64,000 nt of DNA from an uncultured Clostridia bacterium (GTDB lineage: Bacteria; Bacillota; Clostridia; Oscillospirales; Ruminococcaceae). The notes beneath the pieces are model-generated. The model ran no database searches, was not told where the DNA came from, and was given only the letters and a program-made list of their open reading frames with translations. The stretch covers positions 30,179 through 94,178 of the forward strand of contig CANPWL010000007.1 of the NCBI GenBank assembly GCA_947584375.1, in the 5' to 3' direction. This document shows, one piece after another, positions 61,657 to 64,000 of the stretch (position 1 is the first letter of the stretch; the number at the start of each line of letters is the position of its first letter). Made by a program: the position numbers and the translations under genes.

Positions 61657-62505
61657 ATGAAGATCGGAATAGTTGGGCTTGGTCTTATAGGTGGTTCGCT
61701 TGCAAAGGCAATAAAGAAAAATACCGATCACATTTGCTTTGCGTATGATATAAACAGCAAGGTTATTGCTGATGCAATTCAGCAGGATTCAATAGACGGC
61801 AGTTTTTTGCCAAAACAGCTTTCCTCCTTTGATATTGTTATTCTTGGTCTTTATCCTGATGTTACAATTGATTTTGTAAATGATAATGCGTCTAACTTTA
61901 AAAAAGGCGGAATAGTTATAGATACTTGCGGTATAAAAAAGGAAATAATCAGGGCGGTTGATAAAAAGCTTAATGATATGGGCGTTTACTTTATAGGCTG
62001 TCATCCAATGGCTGGAAGGGAGTTTTCCGGTTTTGAATATTCTCTTGATAATCTTTTTGACAAAGCAAGCTTTATAATAACTCCTACTGAAAACACCAAT
62101 CAAAAGGCATTGGAGGAATTGCAGAAGTTTTCAATTGAAATAGGTTTTTTAAAAAATGTTATATCTACCCCTGAAGAACATGACAATGTAATTGCTTTTA
62201 CTTCACAGCTTGCTCATATTGTTTCAAGTGCTTATGTAAAGAGCCCTGCACTTTTAAAGCAGTCAGGATTTTCGGCGGGAAGCTTTAAGGATTTAACAAG
62301 AGTTGCAAAGCTCAATGAGGATATGTGGACAACTTTATTTATGATGAACAGAACAGCGCTTGTTGAGGAGATCAATCACATAATAGAGCATCTTAACGAG
62401 TATAAAACTGCCCTTGAACTTGGCGACAGTAAGACTTTGCATGATCTGTTAAAGGACGGAAGAAAGCTTAAGGAAAAGTCTAACAGTATTAATGCAGGGA
62501 AATAA
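61657..62505 (+). CDS. tyrA: Prephenate dehydrogenase
   Basis: NAD(P)-dependent oxidative decarboxylation of prephenate in tyrosine synthesis. The Rossmann motif GIVGLGLIGGSLAKAI opens the protein. The conserved DTCGIKKEI, GCHPMAGREFSGFEYS and TSQLAHIVSSAY blocks follow. At 282 aa it is a single-domain enzyme, lacking chorismate mutase and a C-terminal ACT domain. I use ATG 61657 with GGTGAGGTG just upstream, not the ORF-track start. No other aromatic genes are adjacent. Confidence 0.93.
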   Translation: MKIGIVGLGLIGGSLAKAIKKNTDHICFAYDINSKVIADAIQQDSIDGSFLPKQLSSFDIVILGLYPDVTIDFVNDNASNFKKGGIVIDTCGIKKEIIRAVDKKLNDMGVYFIGCHPMAGREFSGFEYSLDNLFDKASFIITPTENTNQKALEELQKFSIEIGFLKNVISTPEEHDNVIAFTSQLAHIVSSAYVKSPALLKQSGFSAGSFKDLTRVAKLNEDMWTTLFMMNRTALVEEINHIIEHLNEYKTALELGDSKTLHDLLKDGRKLKEKSNSINAGK

Positions 62506-62523
62506 AAAATATTAAAAATATCT

Positions 62524-62553
62524 TAAACCCATCACATTTATGGTGGGTTTTTT
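62524..62553 (+). terminator. Terminator of tyrA
   Basis: AAACCCATCA pairs with TGGTGGGTTT (one G-U) over a six-base loop, followed by TTTTATAT. Confidence 0.88.
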
Positions 62554-62680
62554 ATATATAGTAAACAAAAATTTGTTAATCTTGAAATTTGCATTTAATA
62601 ATTATTTAATATTTTTGTTTTAAAATTATTATGTACTAATATTTACAATTTTACATTTTTATTTGCAAGAGGTGTTTACT

Positions 62681-63925
62681 ATGCAGCAGCATGGAATCAG
62701 CAAATTGGATTTAAAGAGACAAAACCGCATGCAGGTGTTAAAAATTTTAAAACAGCAGGGTCCCACATCAAGAATTGATATTGCAAATATACTTGAGCTT
62801 ACAAGAGCTGCTGTTACTATAATTACAAATGAAATGATTTCTCAGGGTATTATCCATGAGATAGGCGAGTATCAGAATGTAAATGAAAAAGCATCCAGAG
62901 GAAGAAAGAAAATACTTATAGACATAAATGAGAACTATAAGTTTGTACTGGGCGTGCTTATTGATGAAGATATGATAAGCGTTGGTCTTTCAACTCTTGC
63001 CGGGGCAGTTTTGGATAAGCGGAATTTAGACATAAAAACAGATATAGTATATCAGGAAATTGTTGATTTTATAATTGAGTCTATAAATTCTATATTGCTT
63101 GATAACTGTTTAAAACTGGATGAAATATTGGGCATAGGATTTGGAGTATTCCCGGGAATGTATAAAAATGCAGGAGTTGAAATATTGGAAAACGGTGATC
63201 CGAATTTCACAAATCTTGCAGTTGATATATATGATAAATTTGCAATTCCCCTGATATTTGATAATGCCGTTAAGGGATTGGCTATGGCTAACATTGATTT
63301 TCAGCCTACAAAAGATGTGAACAGGCATAATATTGCTTTTTTGAGATACGGTGAGAGCTTACACTTTGTAGTTACTAACTTAAATGAACCTATTATTTCT
63401 TACGATAACAGAACGGATTTTGTTGATAAAATTATAGTTGACCCTTCTGCAGCAGATGAGAATAATGCAGCTAACGGCTATGTCAAAAATGAAATAAGCC
63501 GTATCGGAGTAAAGAAAAAAATATTTAAAGTATATTCAAAAAATAATACGCCTGTACTTTATGAGCTTACAGGCGGTGATTTTAACAAAGTGGGATATGA
63601 AACAATAAGGGCGGCTGCTTCAAGCGGAGATAAGGTTGTTCGTGATATTCTTGAAAAGGCTGTAAAGTTAAGTGCAGTATTGCTTAATAATTTATATTAT
63701 TCCACCAATCCGCAGAGAATTGTATTACATAATCTCAGAATAAGTAAGGAAGAGTTTGAGTATATTAAAAATGAGGTCGCAAATATTTCCGGCGAAAATG
63801 TGGCTTCAAAAATTGATATGAGTATTATCGATAAAAAGCATGGATTTTTATCAGGATGTGCAATAGCTATCAGAGAACTGTTCTTCACAAGAGGCGGGTT
63901 TGATACTGCTGATAATGAAGTTTAA
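62681..63925 (+). CDS. ROK-type transcriptional regulator with degenerate ROK domain
   Basis: A 414-residue regulator. The MarR-like winged HTH (residues 10-65: NRMQVLKILKQQGPTSRIDIANILELTRAAVTIITNEM) is typical of ROK repressors such as XylR/NagC. Residues 85-405 follow the ROK sugar-kinase fold (FVLGVLIDEDMISVGLSTLAG, ILGIGFGVFPG). The zinc motif CxCGxxGCxE and the preceding GH are absent, and the phosphate-binding loops are weak. Sugar binding may therefore differ or be lost. AAGAGGTG lies six bases before ATG 62681. Its target genes are unknown; the GH or transporter genes of this window are candidates. Confidence 0.85.
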   Translation: MQQHGISKLDLKRQNRMQVLKILKQQGPTSRIDIANILELTRAAVTIITNEMISQGIIHEIGEYQNVNEKASRGRKKILIDINENYKFVLGVLIDEDMISVGLSTLAGAVLDKRNLDIKTDIVYQEIVDFIIESINSILLDNCLKLDEILGIGFGVFPGMYKNAGVEILENGDPNFTNLAVDIYDKFAIPLIFDNAVKGLAMANIDFQPTKDVNRHNIAFLRYGESLHFVVTNLNEPIISYDNRTDFVDKIIVDPSAADENNAANGYVKNEISRIGVKKKIFKVYSKNNTPVLYELTGGDFNKVGYETIRAAASSGDKVVRDILEKAVKLSAVLLNNLYYSTNPQRIVLHNLRISKEEFEYIKNEVANISGENVASKIDMSIIDKKHGFLSGCAIAIRELFFTRGGFDTADNEV

Positions 63926-64000
63926 TTTATATTAGAAATTCATAATTTCACAGGTGTTTATCGCACCTCATAGAGTTTTAATAAAATCCTCCAAATGCCT

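Overview
The window looks like a chromosomal segment of a low-GC, strictly anaerobic, plant-polysaccharide-degrading Firmicute, most like the Ruminococcus / [Eubacterium] siraeum group (Oscillospiraceae). This is inferred from the A+T-rich sequence with strong AGGAGG-type ribosome binding sites and several TTG/GTG starts, an intracellular cellobiose phosphorylase, an electron-bifurcating [FeFe]-hydrogenase operon with a sensory HydS-type protein, clustered CUT1-type sugar permeases, GH95 and GH26 enzymes, and a DUF4830 protein. No phage, integrase, transposase, CRISPR array or rRNA was seen.

Layout. 0-4 kb: partial metallophosphoesterase, then (minus strand) metG followed by tRNA-Arg(CCG), a strong candidate small RNA in the metG upstream region, and a small DUF378 membrane protein. 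4-11.4 kb: aldose-epimerase-like protein plus GH94 cellobiose phosphorylase (phosphorolysis of imported cellodextrins), an ABC-F ATPase, and a cytosolic LacI-like sensor fused to a GGDEF diguanylate cyclase. 11.5-20.2 kb: the minus-strand NADH/ferredoxin bifurcating hydrogenase operon and, divergently, a redox/signalling operon (DRTGG, RsbW-like ATPase, HydS-like sensory hydrogenase, DRTGG, PHP phosphoesterase), followed by a DtxR-like regulator. 20.7-24.3 kb: a divergent small-protein/XRE pair with twin operators, a DUF4830 membrane protein, an RsuA-type pseudouridine synthase and an orphan MsmK/UgpC sugar ATPase. 24.9-28.5 kb: a 1,198-residue secreted repeat protein. 28.7-33.2 kb: rny on minus and, divergently, a threonine T-box leader controlling a small membrane protein and thrS.

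33.5-47.1 kb is the most unusual block. It is one long plus-strand gene set: two LolD/MacB-type ATPases (the second with an AbrB-like C-terminal tail), a 986-aa multidomain substrate-binding protein, a first pair of sugar permeases, a secreted NHL-propeller/TPR protein with one membrane anchor, a Yip1-family membrane protein, a DUF5696 exported protein and a second pair of sugar permeases. It is followed by a 155-bp tandem repeat full of hairpins, then GH95 and GH26 enzymes. I read this as a hemicellulose uptake/processing locus with an unconventional ATPase arrangement.

51.5-64 kb: a tiny ORF, a zinc-ribbon membrane protein, a complete Dpp/Opp peptide importer (binding lipoprotein, attenuator-like hairpins, two permeases, two ATPases) continuing into an Xaa-Pro peptidase and a PepV-like dipeptidase, then tyrA and a ROK-type regulator. 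Together the genes describe a cell that imports cello-/hemicellulose oligosaccharides and peptides, phosphorolyses cellobiose, and disposes of reductant as H2.

All assignments rest on reading the sequence and remembered family motifs; no database search was run.
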